A DNA stretch of 64,000 nucleotides, taken from the NCBI GenBank assembly GCA_022494885.1, contig JAGVSM010002817.1:105695-169694 (forward strand), in the 5' to 3' direction. Of the stretch, positions 45,536-57,384 are shown piece after piece. A program made the translations under genes and the position numbers. Positions within the stretch are counted from its first letter, which is position 1; each line of letters opens with the position of its first letter. The DNA is from Micrasema longulum. Lineage: Eukaryota > Arthropoda > Insecta > Trichoptera > Brachycentridae. The notes beneath the pieces are model-generated. The model was not told the DNA's origin. It did no database searches and was given only the letters and a program-made list of their open reading frames with translations.

Positions 45536-46440
45536 ACACTTTTTACGGAGGTGATATGTAGCTTTGTCTTTGTCTGCCCCCTAAATGCAAAAATTGGTCA
45601 GAAATTTTTCTCAGCATAGTTTTTAAAAATTATTTTTTCATAATTATTGTTTATTTCCCACTAACTTATTTCAAATATATGTATGTAGGTAGTCCGCTAG
45701 CAGCCAGCAGTATTTCGTGTCCCTTGTATTTATATCCCTAACCATATGGCCGAGGGCCCATTAACACTCAGAAGTGTTCGAATACTTTACGCCACTTGAT
45801 TACCCATATTGAAGTTGGGCTCAACGACTCTGCTAAAATTAATTACGGGAGATTTTTCATTTAGAATTACTCCCGAGGGATGAAAAGAGAAAACTAATAA
45901 ATTCCTCGTTTCTTATTATGTATATTAAATTTATCCTGCCATAAAATAAATTAATATAAATGCACATGGTACAGAGTACAGACAATAACTGTATTCCCAC
46001 ACCTTTTCCACAAAATATTTTTGAAATTCTCTTTGGTACAGAAAACAAATGGAAAAAATAACCACGTTTTTCAGGTTTTATAGAGATATTATTATAATAG
46101 ATTGATATGCAGAATATTTTTGAGAAGGAAATAAGAAAGTCTAGGTTTTTACAAAAGTTATGATTTGTAATTCGCTGGTTTAAGTGATTACTTTACTCAC
46201 TCTGTGACATTCACTATTCTGGCTATATTTTACATCCGTAATTCTTCAAAATGTTGATTTTTGTTTATAAAAAGACCTCAAAAATTTATACATAAATTTA
46301 CAAACCAAACGAGGATTTACAAACATTTGGACATACATACTTTTTAAATTAAATTTTGTTGATTAAAATTTCTAACAACAACAAACTAATGTTTCTTACC
46401 AATAAAATACATAAAAATCTAAAATAATAAATATGTTGAT
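45536..46440. other. Unassigned sequence
   Basis: No coding trace. The LINE interrupted at 45358 does not clearly resume here. Confidence 0.4.
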
Positions 46441-46447
46441 TGATTTG

Positions 46448-46522
46448 GTGTTTATTTTGTAGAACTCCATACTTAAACTTATAATAAAAGAAATCACACC
46501 CTGATTTGAGTCTACTGAACAC
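46448..46522. repeat. Dispersed repeat R, copy 2
   Basis: GTGTTTATTTTGTAGAACTC, then CCTGATTTGAGTCTACT, as at 28505. The same middle spacing suggests a common element. Confidence 0.55.
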
Positions 46523-46609
46523 TTTATTTTATTTTTACAATTATAAAAACAGTGTTTTATTTCTTATATTATAAGTATAAATTATAAATAAATATGTTCA
46601 CTAAAAATT

Positions 46610-46862
46610 AATTCACAAAAGTAAACATATAAAAGTATTGAAGAATATGAATGTTCGAAGTTCAAACACACGTAAAATTTTAAATGTTACGCAGTGTGTA
46701 ATGTGATCACATAAACTAGCCGATGACAGGTCATTAGCCCTAATATGCCTAAACTTCCATGCTCCTTCTTCAAAAATGTGCTTCACTTCTTCTAAAAAAA
46801 TGTTTAAAAAAGCGTTTAAATATTGATAAAGTTGGTGTTATCTCTGTTGTAATATAATGTTA
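46610..46862. mobile_element. MITE-C, diverged copy
   Basis: TGTTACGCAGTGTGTAATGT, CTAGCCGATGACAGGTCATT, then a diverged right part ending CTCTGTTGTAATAT. The left terminal repeat is not recognisable. Confidence 0.65.
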
Positions 46863-47224
46863 AATATCGCATAATATTCTTGGAATAACAGTTATCAATG
46901 TACCTAATCTACCCGAATAATATATGTGAACTCTTGTGCTTTCATCTTGCGAACTAGGGGTGCATTACCGACGCACAATACAAGTCGAGGGGGGAATGAT
47001 GCAAAAAAAAATGAAAACCTAATAATGAAAATAATAATGGTGTGTAGAAGCCTAATGAAAATGAATGTCAGTGCGAGTGATTCACCCACGGGGCTGTGTT
47101 AGGGGCCACTCAGAAAGGGAGGGACCAAAAATGCCGAAATAACCCCTCGCCATCAATAATAGTGATATGCGTAAAGCGAAAGCCAAGTATTACATAATGT
47201 AATGATTAGCGCGTTTGGTTTAAA

Positions 47225-47345
47225 TCAGTCTCAATTCCTACCAAGATCGACTTGACTCGAATTTTTTAAAAACGTATAAATAAATATTTGCTTTGTTATG
47301 ATTTATTTGACAAAATATTTAAATTTTAGAGCCAGCCTACAGGAC
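47225..47345 (-). mobile_element. SINE-1, fragment (copy 6)
   Basis: TAAATATTTGCTTTGTTATG then ATTTGACAAAATATTT, followed on the plus strand by GAGCCAGCC. Only the tail-side part is clear. The tRNA-like part at 47205-47250 is degenerate. Confidence 0.5.
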
Positions 47346-47902
47346 CTATTAGCAGAAGACAATACATGATCTTTCAAGCGATGCGCTGAAAACTTGTGTG
47401 GTTTGCGAATAATTGAACATTAAAGATAGTCCTGTCTCAATAACTTGATGTATACTACGGGGGTTGCTACTTAAGTTTTGAGTTATGGCAACACCAGTGT
47501 GAATATGTCAAATCTGACGTTGTAATCGTAAAGTTTGCCATTTTTTATGGTAATCGTACTCAGAACGTTTTGTCATACGAGTGATATTTTTGTTACTAAA
47601 TGTTATTAAATATTTGTTTATAACCACTTACCGACTTTTCTGTGTCTACCGGTTTCGAGACGTACCCGTCTTTTCGTCAGGACACTTATTAAACCAACAT
47701 GCAAACCAATATGCAAAACCCACTATACACCTTCAACACAGTTGTTGCACAAAAACATAACACCAACACGACATGCATTTTAATAAGCACATGCACTGAT
47801 TAAATTATTAAATTAAATTATATGGAATTGATTGATGTCATTGGAAAATGTATAGTGGTATAAGTGTTTATTTCTACTAACTACGTATTTTTTGTATGGT
47901 AA
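47346..47902. other. Unassigned, possible mariner end at 47457-47600
   Basis: CGGGGGTTGCTACTTAAG next to TA, followed by TTATGGCAACACCAGTGTGA, has the look of a mariner end and 5' UTR. No transposase and no matching second end were found. Confidence 0.3.
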
Positions 47903-49140
47903 AAGGCACTCCGTGCCTTGTGTATCCATATACATAAAAGGCAATGTTCGAATGGTTGTCCTCGATGGACTCGATAACTACCGGACCGATTTACTTGCGG
48001 TTTTCAGATAAATGTACATCTTTGCTACTAGAAGGTTTAAAGCTCATAAAATCTTAAATTTATTAAGTACAAAAAAAGTTATTAAATATATTTTTTATAA
48101 GTTCTTGAATTCAACCATGAACAAGTACCTAGGTACCTGCAACCAATAAAAAGTTACAACATCTTTTTTATGTTTATCCGAATGATTTTTACTAAAGTTT
48201 TGTAAGTATACTTAATTATGTTTAATCTTAAGTGGAAACGCAGTCCGACTTTTCGTCATACAAACGTACTAACGTATTTTCTCTCTAAATTATGGCACTG
48301 GAAAAAATTAATTTTTTACCATTTCAACAATAAACTATCACGCCGTTTCCCCGTAAGGGTAGGCAGAGATGAAGGAACGTCACTTCACTGCATTCAGATC
48401 TCGCTTCCTTTACATTCATAGATCTTCTCATGCACGCGCGCCGATTATCCCGACTTTTACCATGTCCATCTCTAAGTATTTGTTGGATTCGGTCATTGTA
48501 AATATTTTTAGCCGTTCTTTCGTTGTCTATTTGCTCTACATGTTCAAACCAACGCAGAGCTCTCTTTTATACATTGTAGATATTAACCATTGGCGTGTCC
48601 CTATTTTGTTTGGTTTTTATAAAAATAGTTTGCTATGGGAACTAGAACCATCCAAACCCGTAAAAAAAACACATTTTATCTGCTGTTTTCGGGCGCACGG
48701 CGCACGGCGCGCGGTACACAAATGTAACTATTTTTGAAAAACGCAAAACATACCGATACAGAAAATTTTATTCTGATACTCAGTCTAAAAAAAATAACAA
48801 AATCGGTTCAGTTTTGAAGTGCGGAAAACGGTACAGCGAAACGTCGATTTTGTCTATTCTAACAAAAGGTCTGACATACAGTTGTCTTTTTCGCACAGTA
48901 TCGGGGAGGCATCTGCAAGACAGTGACATGAAAACAATGTTTTAACACCTATTTATCAAAATTCTCTGTCCTCACAATTTATGTAAACCGAAACACAAAG
49001 ATAATAATGTACTCGTATACGTACATACCTAATTTGGACTTAATACAATAATTGATATCACCCTTTCGATTGTGTTTATTAAATCTGTTTAGCAAGAACT
49101 CAAATCTAGCAATAGCAAAGCATTGCCGGGTTCAACTCGT
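47903..49140. mobile_element. Helentron/Helitron-like non-autonomous segment (tentative)
   Basis: It starts with a hairpin AAGGCAC-TCC-GTGCCTT (47903-47919), then CGATAACTACCGGACCGATT, a motif like those near one end of insect Helentron-type elements. It ends with AGCAATAGCAAAGCATTGCC then GGGTTCAACTCG (hairpin GCAAT/ATTGC at 49109-49126), like their other end. An RTE LINE tail interrupts it at 48334-48625. No Rep or helicase coding sequence. The class is inferred from end motifs only. Confidence 0.4.
48334..48625 (-). mobile_element. RTE-type LINE 3' end
   Basis: Minus-strand reading ALRWFEHVEQIDNERTAKNI, then RIQQILRDGHGKSRDN and RRACMRRSMNVKEARSE, matching the LRWFGHVERM...MNVKEA end of RTE-like ORFs. 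GCCTACCCTTACGGGGAAAC and GGCGTGATAG match the 3' end of 40850-41040. Confidence 0.8.
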
Positions 49141-49649
49141 TAATAAATAAATAATGATTATCCAATACAATACAATAATATGATCGTAATATAATGCTTT
49201 ACAAAACCGAGGTATAAAAAAATCTCATAGAGAAGTATAGTACATCCGGCGTTGGAATATTTGTTAGAGACATTATCGCTCTAAGATTAGATCACGATTT
49301 TTAACAAGGCAGACGAATCCCAAATGTAACGGATGTTGTTAGCCGAGGAGAGTAAGAGTTTATTTGTATGGAAGTTAGTGTGTTAACGCCCAATTTATCG
49401 CATTCCTTGCATTGCGGTTTGTTGCAAGGCGGACACAATGATGGAAATATATTATTATATAGTAATCAATGTCTTGTTAGTATTAATAATATTATCCAAT
49501 TTATACGGCGCCGTTTTCATAGAAAATTCTCTAAAGGGCGCTTTAAAATAATTTCGTTTCTGTTTTACTGATAAAAAAAATTCTGTAACTTATTTACTCA
49601 AATTAACATTAGTAGGTATATCGACAGAGACTCGACAATCTAGTTGTTT
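49141..49649. other. Unassigned sequence
   Basis: A 67-codon frame at 49368 has no motif. No repeat boundary was found. Confidence 0.4.
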
Positions 49650-49795
49650 TTTATGATGCACCCAAATATTCATTCAAATTTTTATTCGTTTTAAAAAAAT
49701 ACTAGAAACTTAAAATCAAGTTGTGGTAAAGCTAGAGCAAGTTTCAGACCCCAACAACATTACCACGGGACTCCACCCAGTATATGTAATTATAT
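49650..49795 (-). mobile_element. SINE-1, degenerate copy (copy 7)
   Basis: CACCCAAATATTCATTC at the tail side, AAAATCAAGTTGTGGTAAAG, TTTCAGACC and TTACCACGGGACTCCACCC follow the SINE-1 layout. Both promoter boxes are damaged. Confidence 0.6.
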
Positions 49796-49910
49796 TTTAT
49801 TAAAACTCTCTAGAATCTGACATTCGGCCAGATGCACCACACAATTTGAACGAAATAATGTTTTTAGTAGAATGTAATTGTTACGTTTTTAACATTGTTT
49901 TTTGTTTCAG

Positions 49911-49975
49911 GTAATGGAAATTTGGATTATTTCAAGAACTATACCAAATATTGATGACCTCGACATTCTGGCGTA
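49911..49975 (+). CDS. Candidate internal exon (65 bp)
   Basis: The only exon-like pattern I found. A strong acceptor (GTTTTTTGTTTCAG, ending 49910) is followed by 65 bases and then a perfect donor GTAAGT (49976-49981). One of three frames is open throughout, reading VMEIWIISRTIPNIDDLDIL. Another frame reads NGNLDYFKNYTKY and then stops. No partner exons are visible nearby and the peptide matches no family I know. Chance pairing of splice-like motifs in AT-rich DNA remains possible. Transcript data would decide. Confidence 0.25.
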
Positions 49976-50460
49976 GTAAGTTAAATTTTGATATTCCTAC
50001 TTACCGTATGAAATACAAAACCGCAATTTCGCCTTAACTCCCAAGCAGGAAGAATGTGCAGTTTGAATATTATTTCCTTGACCGTGTAACTAATATAATT
50101 CGTGGAAACGTTTCGCAGTAACTGGCACGTCGCAATAATTATTCGCTACCGTACCGTACAGGCGTACTGTAGACTGTAGGTAGGTACTACAATGCATCGT
50201 TCGGCTGAATATTTATTTCTTCCCTTCGTAATAATTAAAGGCTGATTTTTCAAAGTGGTCCAAGTAAAACAGATCGTTTAGAGAAAAACGTTAAGTTGTA
50301 TTTTTTTAATTTTTATCACATCAAGTGATTTTAGAGTCGATTCATGCAATCCGATCAATTAAATAGACTGGTAATTTGCAATCATCAAAATTCTTATTAA
50401 AATAAGGATTTTTGAGAGCATGTGAAATTTTTAAGCTTTATAGTCTCGGACTTAAAATTA

Positions 50461-50970
50461 AATGCCGTTTACACGTAGACGATACAATATTGTTTTGTCC
50501 CGGGACTCAACCGTTGTCCACGTGTAAATATATATTTGTAGGAAAAAAAAATAGTCCCGAAAACATCTCTACCGAGATAGACGGGCAGGCTTCTCCGCGA
50601 AACAATGATTACCCACACCACCGCGCATGGCCGCATTGTCCTCGTGTGTCCGTACGGACAGGATCTTGTGGCAATAGCGATTTGCTTGATGTGAACGTGT
50701 CGCTTCCAAAAAAAATTACCGCCGAAAATGGCTACAGAAAAAAATACTTTTTATTGTTTAGTTCGTCTTTTAACAATTCCAATATATTTTGGTATACAAT
50801 TAATAATATCTTTCGTGAATTCGCTCTTGTATTAATTTTAGCCGCTGCGCTCACGTGTGAACTGCGACCGAATTTTTGTATTGTCCCAGCGTTCTATCCC
50901 GTGCTGTCGAGGCTGTTCACGCTGGGACTAGACAATATTGCCTATCGTATTGTCCACATTCCACATGAAA
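50461..50970. mobile_element. Compound inverted-repeat element, copy 2
   Basis: Left GTTTACACGTAGACGATACA then ATATTGTTTTGTCCC. The right end has CTGGGACTAGACAATATTGC and TCGTATTGTCCAC in inverted orientation. The left end is itself a 60-bp palindrome-like unit (50468-50528). GAGATAGACGGGCAGGCTT (50574) and the block at 50720-50830 align with copy 1 (26251, 26400-26520). A 228-codon frame crossing it (50412-51098) is a by-product and not a gene. Confidence 0.7.
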
Positions 50971-51669
50971 ACGACCCCTTAGTAAAAAAAGCTCGTTATG
51001 CAGCTTATAATTGTTATTACAATGGCACTCTTACTTTGAAATTGGGACTTTTAAAAAAAAAATTTATACGCCTCCGCTCGTTTGAAATTTGGACTTAGGA
51101 CTGTTTGAAAAATCCCTCTTCAACTGCATTATCGCAAGAAGTCACTTGCATGTTTGGCTTAATATAAACGTTGCGCGTTGATGAAATACGATTGCGCTTG
51201 TGTTTGGACTTGAATGATGTTTATGTGACAAGGGTTTCCCTTGGCAAATTATTTGCGCACTGGCTAAAGTAACAGGTCGTACAATGTCACGTGCACGTAA
51301 TATCTGACATTGTATCGTATCTCAAAACATGTACGCAGGAGAATTTAAAATGATTTTATTTTTCTATCTAAATCTTTTAATTACCCGTAAGTGTCTATTT
51401 TAGCTGTAAGAAACTTAACTATTATAATAATAATTACTAACATTAATAATAGGGACGTTTTGGGAGACAATGACTTAAAGCGAGCTTAACAATTTTGTGT
51501 TTATTCAATATTATACATACCTATATTAAAACATATTTATTTGTTTGCCTTATATACGGATTTGAATTTCTGTGTTCCATATAATATAATAAATCTACTG
51601 TCGTCTATCATATTTTTTCGGTTTGTAAAAAATATAAGTCAAAACCATCGCAGTATACTTATTGCATAC
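50971..51669. other. Unassigned AT-rich sequence
   Basis: No repeat or gene signal. Confidence 0.45.
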
Positions 51670-51958
51670 AATAAGGAAGTTCAGTGCTACAGGAATTTGG
51701 ATAAAAAATGTTTTCTTTTACTAGTTCTTTCGAATCAACCAATGTTGAGTGTTGTGATAGATTTCAGGTTACCGGGAAGCTAATTCACCAACCAAGAATA
51801 CTTGTGACTTCACAGGCGAAGGAATTTCAAAATTACACAACTTAAAAAAATCATAGCGTTTATAATACGATACAAAATAATTTATTTTTTTTGGCTTAGT
51901 TTGATAGTCTATTAACTAATCTAAAAATATTTTTTAAATACCACTGAACTTCCTCATT
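51670..51958 (+). mobile_element. MITE-D, copy 3 (shortest)
   Basis: AATAAGGAAGTTCAGTGCTA at the left and CCACTGAACTTCCTCATT at the right form a nearly perfect inverted repeat. The interior has AATCAACCAATGTTGAG, ATAGATTTCAGGTT, GTGACTTCACAGG and GTTTGATAGTCTATTAAC, as in copy 1. Confidence 0.9.
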
Positions 51959-53077
51959 GTACCTACTGTTAATTTCCCGAATAAAATGAAATATTTCACA
52001 ACTTATCAGCTTCCAAAATGGCTACACGTTTCTCCGTGGTTTTGTTATCTTTGTTGCTATTATTTCGCCCCTAGCCAATATGCAGCGTGACCACACTCAA
52101 CTATAAGCGAATGAAGTATAAAAGTTATTAAATATTCCCCATTGTTTACAAAATATTTAAATGTGAAACACGCAACAGCTTAATTATTTGACCAATTAGA
52201 TAGTGATATGAAATATCCAGTCAAACGCACAAGACCCTTGACCAGAGTTAATTAAAGTGGAAGTTTAAAAAAAAAAAAAAAAAAGAAGTGATTGTTATAT
52301 ATAAAAAAAAAACAATACACATTCAAAGTAATGTTTATAGTTAATATAACCTTTACTATAAGCATCTTTTAAAAAAGGCAGATATTGATGAAAAAAATAA
52401 GTATCCACAATCAACATGTTGTCATTTTTCTATATTTAAGTAGTTGTTACATTGATTCATTATTTTTTTGGTTAGTGAGATCATTACTACAGTTCCAAAC
52501 AATAACCATAATAATGTGTTTAAAATAAAAATGTTGCAATTTGTTTTTTGGCACGTGATCTCTCGTGAGAAATGTAATATTCAAATAAAATTTAAACGAA
52601 CAAAAAATATCAATCGGAACTCATGAAAATAGTACCTGTTCGATATTAAATTCAAATGGATTCAAACCTTTTGCTTGAGTCAGTCACTTCCGGTACGTTA
52701 ATCTGGAAAAAGTCCTATGTATGTCTTAGTCATATGTATGTCTTAGTCATATTGTTGTCAGTCCCAATTTTTCATCTTGTTTTTTAAACGAAAAAATGTT
52801 CAACCGGAGTACCAATTCTCCGTGTTCAACATGAGTGAATATGGTTTTTTCATACCCTAGAAAGAATATAATTTGTAGTACCAAGTAGACATGCGTGGTT
52901 GCTAAAACGAATCACGTTTTCATTTTAGTAATTTGTACTCGGGATTGTTGTTATTTTACTTTTCCATACCGTAAATTGTAAAGAAGAGGGTGGACACATA
53001 GAATTGGTAAACCTGGCTTAGGAAGTAAGATTATATCTCCATAAAATCGTCACTCTAAATGAATAACTTATTATAAA
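51959..53077. other. Unassigned sequence with long A tract
   Basis: An A run of about 18 bases at 52267-52285 and a tandem ATGTATGTCTTAGTCAT at 52719-52752. No gene or element ends. Confidence 0.45.
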
Positions 53078-53262
53078 GGCGACCTCCGTGGTGTAATGGC
53101 TAAGACGCTTGACTCACGCACGGAAGATTCCACAAAAGGTTCGATTCCGGATGAGAACGCAAAAAATAAATTAATGTGATTTTTCACAAGTCTCGGTGTT
53201 CCATGCTGTGATTCACCACTGTACTTGGGCCTCCCGACCTGTTGGGGTCGAAAAAAATAAGA
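53078..53262 (+). mobile_element. SINE-2, copy 3
   Basis: GGCGACCTCCGTGGTGTAAT, GGCTAAGACGCTTGACTCAC (A-box side), AGGTTCGATTCCGGATGAG (B box), body AATGTGATTTTTCACAAG, GTGTTCCATGCTGTGATTCA, end CTGTTGGGGTCGAAAAAAAT. Confidence 0.88.
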
Positions 53263-54903
53263 AACGCCGGTTGCTAATGTTTAGAGAAAATGGAAAATAT
53301 TGATTTTTCACAAATTTTCCTCTCCGATAACATTTTTTATTTCCTTTTGCATGTTTGCTATTTCCAGTAAAAAGGGTAGTATTTATTATTGTCTCAGGTC
53401 CTGGTTAGATAGACAAGGGATTTTTTTAATTAAATAGGTGATTCAAAATGCGAAACACAGATTTAAATGTCGTATTATTAATTTTCTTATAAATATATAA
53501 TTTGAGGTTATTTTATTACACTTTACACACATTACTTCACAGCATGTAAAAAAATGTGGTTCCCGACAGTGTTTAAATATATTTTCCTAGGTGGGTGTAC
53601 GTATATTGTTAAACCTTCCCATTTGTGCAGTCCGTAAATTTTATGCGATGAAAATATTGGTCTGCTCTCAACCGCAAAGTGCGTTATCTCATTTTGTGGT
53701 CCATTGGGTTCAGCTGTTTGCCAAATTACCTCTCTAATAGTATAATAGGAATTTCATAGTAGGTATAAATATATAAATATGTGTTGTTATAGTAGGTTGA
53801 TGCATAATTTTTTACCTATTTTAAATAAAATAAGTTTTTTTTTAAAACTATTATTACATCTCTCAATTGTGTAATTACCACTGTTACCTATAACAAAGTT
53901 CTCTCTTTCCATAATCGTATAAAAATCACTAGGTGAGAGTAATTTTCATAAAGGGTAAAAAAGCTTGACACGCTTTTTGTGTTGGTTATTTAAACAAATT
54001 TTGCTTACCTAATTAGGGATTAAACAGGAATCTTTAAGAACACGGTGGAAAGATTTCGCATCATTGCATTGGGTCTACATAATACCTAACACAAATAATT
54101 TTCGAACGATTTGCAGTGGTTTACTTTTATTAATGTGTTTTATTTGTCAGTTGTTATTTTAATATTTTCTCATGTTATAACTATTTTGTTAGATTTAGAT
54201 AACCCGCTATTTTTTTTTATTGGAACTGCGTTTTGGTTTAGTTTACCTTAATACTATAGTTAGATGATACATCATAAAATTGTAATAATTCTCTTTAAAA
54301 ACACCCTTTCACGGGTCGTAATAATAATGAGCATTTGGACGTTATCTTCACACGCACCCCATACTTTGTGTTTGCTAAAATAATGGCGCCCTCATATTCA
54401 TTAACAATTTCTAATAGTTTTTATCGCCCTTCCGGTGGTATGCCGCTTCGAGGGTTGTTCATTATTCTATAATGCCATCAAATATGTAATCAAGTGCCCA
54501 CGTGTTCAATTGACTGTGACTGTTCCATAATTCATAATTGTTTTGTCGGTAAAAGTTGTAAATTTGCACCTCGGTGCATAGTGAATATATATCGAATTTA
54601 AACATATGAATAGTAAAAATTATTTCCATTAAATGGTTAACGTTTTTCGTACGCGTCCTATTTTTAGTATCTTACACAGCATTATATTTTTTGCTGTGTT
54701 CGACAAAATCTATATGATGGGGGGTTGTAGTATGGCTAAGTAGGCATATAAAATAGTTAGATAAAATGATGCTAAACAAATAAACTAATCATGTGAAACA
54801 ACAAGCAAAATTACTGCTTTTTAAATTTCTCGAGTATGACTATAAAATGTTGCGAATAAAATGGATGCTTTGTAGGCAAAAAATGAATAGTCGTATTGTG
54901 CCC
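53263..54903. other. Unassigned AT-rich sequence
   Basis: No repeat shared with the window and no supported frame. 54350-54550 is slightly less AT-rich. Confidence 0.45.
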
Positions 54904-55265
54904 AATAAGGATGTTCGTGCTACGGGATTTAATTGTACGGCGAAGTTTCTCAAAAATATATGAAAAAATGAATAAAAATTAACTAATTTAAACGACGTCA
55001 CATGTTTCCGTTAATCAACCAATCAGTGATAGCGTTGACGTGTGTTGTGATCGATTTCCGGTTTCCAGAAGCAATTTTTTCCAACGTTTAGTATATTTCA
55101 AATCTCAGGAGAACTAGTAAGTGACGTCACGGGCGGAGTAATTCCAAAACTTTGAAAAATCATAGTGACGATAATACTATAAACAAAAGTATAGTTGTTA
55201 ACGATTTGGCAGTTTGGATAGTATTAAAATATTTTTTTTTTTAAATATCGCTGAACTTCCTCATT
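54904..55265 (+). mobile_element. MITE-D, copy 4
   Basis: AATAAGGATGTTCGTGCTAC then GGGATTTAATTG at the left, CGCTGAACTTCCTCATT at the right. The interior has AATCAACCAATCAGTG, GATCGATTTCCGGTTTCC, GTGACGTCACGGGCGGAGTA. It abuts the MITE-C double structure at 55266. Confidence 0.88.
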
Positions 55266-55720
55266 GAACTTTTCCTTCCACTTCCATATTCCCTTATTTA
55301 AGGTATTCTCCATCCCTGTTGTAATTTGTTAATCTTAATGACCCCCGAGGGGGTGAAATTCAGTCTTTTGTCTATGAACATTTGGACAAACTCAAATATT
55401 GTAATGAAACCAACTGGTCCAAGAAGAAGTTAAAAAATTGAAAAATTGTTTTCAGGCGTTGCCTAGTATGTGAAATAATTCAGTCAGATGAATCTCTTCA
55501 CAACAACAAAGGTTTCAGCTCTTAAACTTCACTAAAATCAACAAATGGAAGAATTGAAATATGGATGTTCAAACATAGGCAAAATGGTGAATGTTACACA
55601 GTGTGTAAAGTGGCCACTTAAACCAGCCAATGACAGGTCATAAGCCCTGTAAATGCCTTGACTTCCATATTCCCTTATTTAAGGTATTCTCCATCCCTGT
55701 TGTAATTTGTTAATTTTACA
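55266..55720. mobile_element. MITE-C, rearranged double copy
   Basis: A 50-bp block (CTTCCATATTCCCTTATTTA then AGGTATTCTCCATCCCTGTT) occurs twice in direct orientation at about 55281-55330 and 55663-55713. Between them lie CCCCCGAGGGGGTG, the TTTGGACAAACTC block, and CAGTGTGTA, then CAGCCAATGACAGG. It is not a simple inverted-repeat copy. Confidence 0.75.
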
Positions 55721-56702
55721 TTCGACTAAACAGGAAAAGCCTCCTCCACCCTCCAATAATGTCCTTGTATCGAGTTTCCGTAACGCTTGCTGTCTCCTTT
55801 CCGGTGACGATGGTAATAAACATTTTCGCACACTTTTGCCGACTTTTCCCCTGTTAAATGACCACCCTTTTATTGTACATGCCGTTAAGTATTACATGTT
55901 ATTGTTAATTATCTCGAGTGGCGGCCATAAAATAAAATAAAAATTATCATTGTTGTATGTAAAATGTATCTAAATTTAAAAGTTTTTTTATGTTTAAAAA
56001 AATCAGTTTCATTCAGAAAAAATAGTACCATTGAAAACAATTTTATACAGATTTCATATAAACACATATATCGCTAGCCTAAAGCAACAGTAAGATATCT
56101 CTGAAGAACATATTCTGAGATAATCGGACTTTAATGTATGCACAGGGTCTGACTAAATTAAATGATTTGAATTAGATTATGAATTCACATAGGTTAACTA
56201 TCTAACTTTAACACTTTGTTATTTAAAAACATTAGTTTATTTTATACATATCTGCGTGTGTATCTCAAAATTGGAAATTGCGTGTTTATCTCACTGTTGC
56301 TTTTGGTTAGGGATATATGGATATTTTAACGTTTAAATCCGTATTTTAACGTTTATCCACTATGTAAACGAAAAAAAACATTCTTTTGTACCATAATGAG
56401 GAGTGACGCCTTCTTATTCTTAGTAGTGGGGCGGTTAGTGCTATGCAAGCTCCTGACGTCACTGCGATCTGTGAAGATCTATTGTGACGATGTTTCTAAT
56501 TTTTGCCCAATAAATATTTCTAAAATACAATATTTTCAATAAGAGCCATAGAAAAATAATCATCAACATATATTTTGTAATTTTTCCTTCATTTTTTTTA
56601 TGTTCCTTTCTTTAACTTCCGTACCCGTAGTTACAATTTTCGTGAAGCTTAGCTAGGAAACTTTATTCCGTTTGCATGATATTACAACCCGCCAATTTGT
56701 TT
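55721..56702. other. Unassigned sequence
   Basis: 56395-56540 has TAATGAGGAGTGACGCC and CTGACGTCACTGCGATC, a weak resemblance to one end and the interior of MITE-D, too diverged to call. Confidence 0.4.
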
Positions 56703-56890
56703 GTCCGCCTCGTGGACTAACGGTTAGCCTGTTTGCCTACCACGCGAGAGGTCTCGGGTTCATTTCCCGACATGGTTGACATGAAATATTTATTTTAAAA
56801 AGGTGTTCACACTGAAACATTTCATAGTCCCTGAACTGGGACCTGAAGCGTACGACTGATTATCTTGCCTCCATATAACAAAAACAATAT
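56703..56890 (+). mobile_element. SINE-3, copy 3 (best preserved)
   Basis: GTCCGCCTCGTGGACTAACG (A-box side), GTTTGCCTACCACGCGAGAG, GTCTCGGGTTCATTTCCCGA (B box), body CACACTGAAACATTTCATAG, GGGACCTGAAGCGTACGACT and end CCATATAACAAAAACAA. Its body is the reference for copies at 575 and 44463. Confidence 0.88.
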
Positions 56891-56892
56891 GT

Positions 56893-57345
56893 TATTATCT
56901 TCTTCTTGCGGTGCCTTGTCAGGTCCCCCCGACGTTGGCGACCACTACAGCGACAGCATCTCGGTCCTGCGCTACTCTTATATTCCGCAGCCAGGACAAC
57001 TGCTTATTGGATGTACTCGCCATAGTGATTCCTGGGAAAAGATGACCAGAGTGGTTTCCCGTTGCCTTCTCTGGTGGAATTTTCTGTCGGGGTTACCTTC
57101 CCATAGCTGGTTGGCTCTGGTTTGCCGAAACTCGCCAGAAACTCGCCGTTCATCCTCTCGTTATCTGCTGTGATCACACCGTTATGAGTGTGATCCCATT
57201 GCCCGGGGTTCGCGACGTGGACGCTTACGAATAGGACTAGACAGTATTGTTGCCGGTATAATGCAACTGGGCGTTCGCAGCATTTTATAGAATCACACCC
57301 TCCAACAAGATGTGACTCACTGCAACCCTGCTGACAGTTTGAACC
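56893..57345. repeat. GC-rich segment of unknown class
   Basis: Starting right after SINE-3: CTTCTTCTTGCGGTGCCTTG, CCGACGTTGGCGACCACTAC, GTGGTTTCCCGTTGCCTTCT, then GTGATCACACCGTTATGAGT. GC content is well above the flanks. The TGGTTTCCCGTTGCCTTCT motif recalls a repeat found in many arthropod genomes, but I cannot name it. It may be a longer 3' part of the SINE or a separate element. Confidence 0.45.
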
Positions 57346-57384
57346 CCCCTTTGTTTGAATGTTATTATAATGATATTATATTAA

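Noticed and set aside
47457..47600. Mariner transposon end
   Set aside because: The CGGGGGTTGCTACTTAAG start looks right, but no second end or transposase follows within the expected 1.3 kb, so I did not call an element.
50412..51098. 228-codon open frame, the longest in the window
   Set aside because: It runs straight through the compound inverted-repeat element and its palindromic ends. The peptide has no domain and is not conserved with the copy at 26141.
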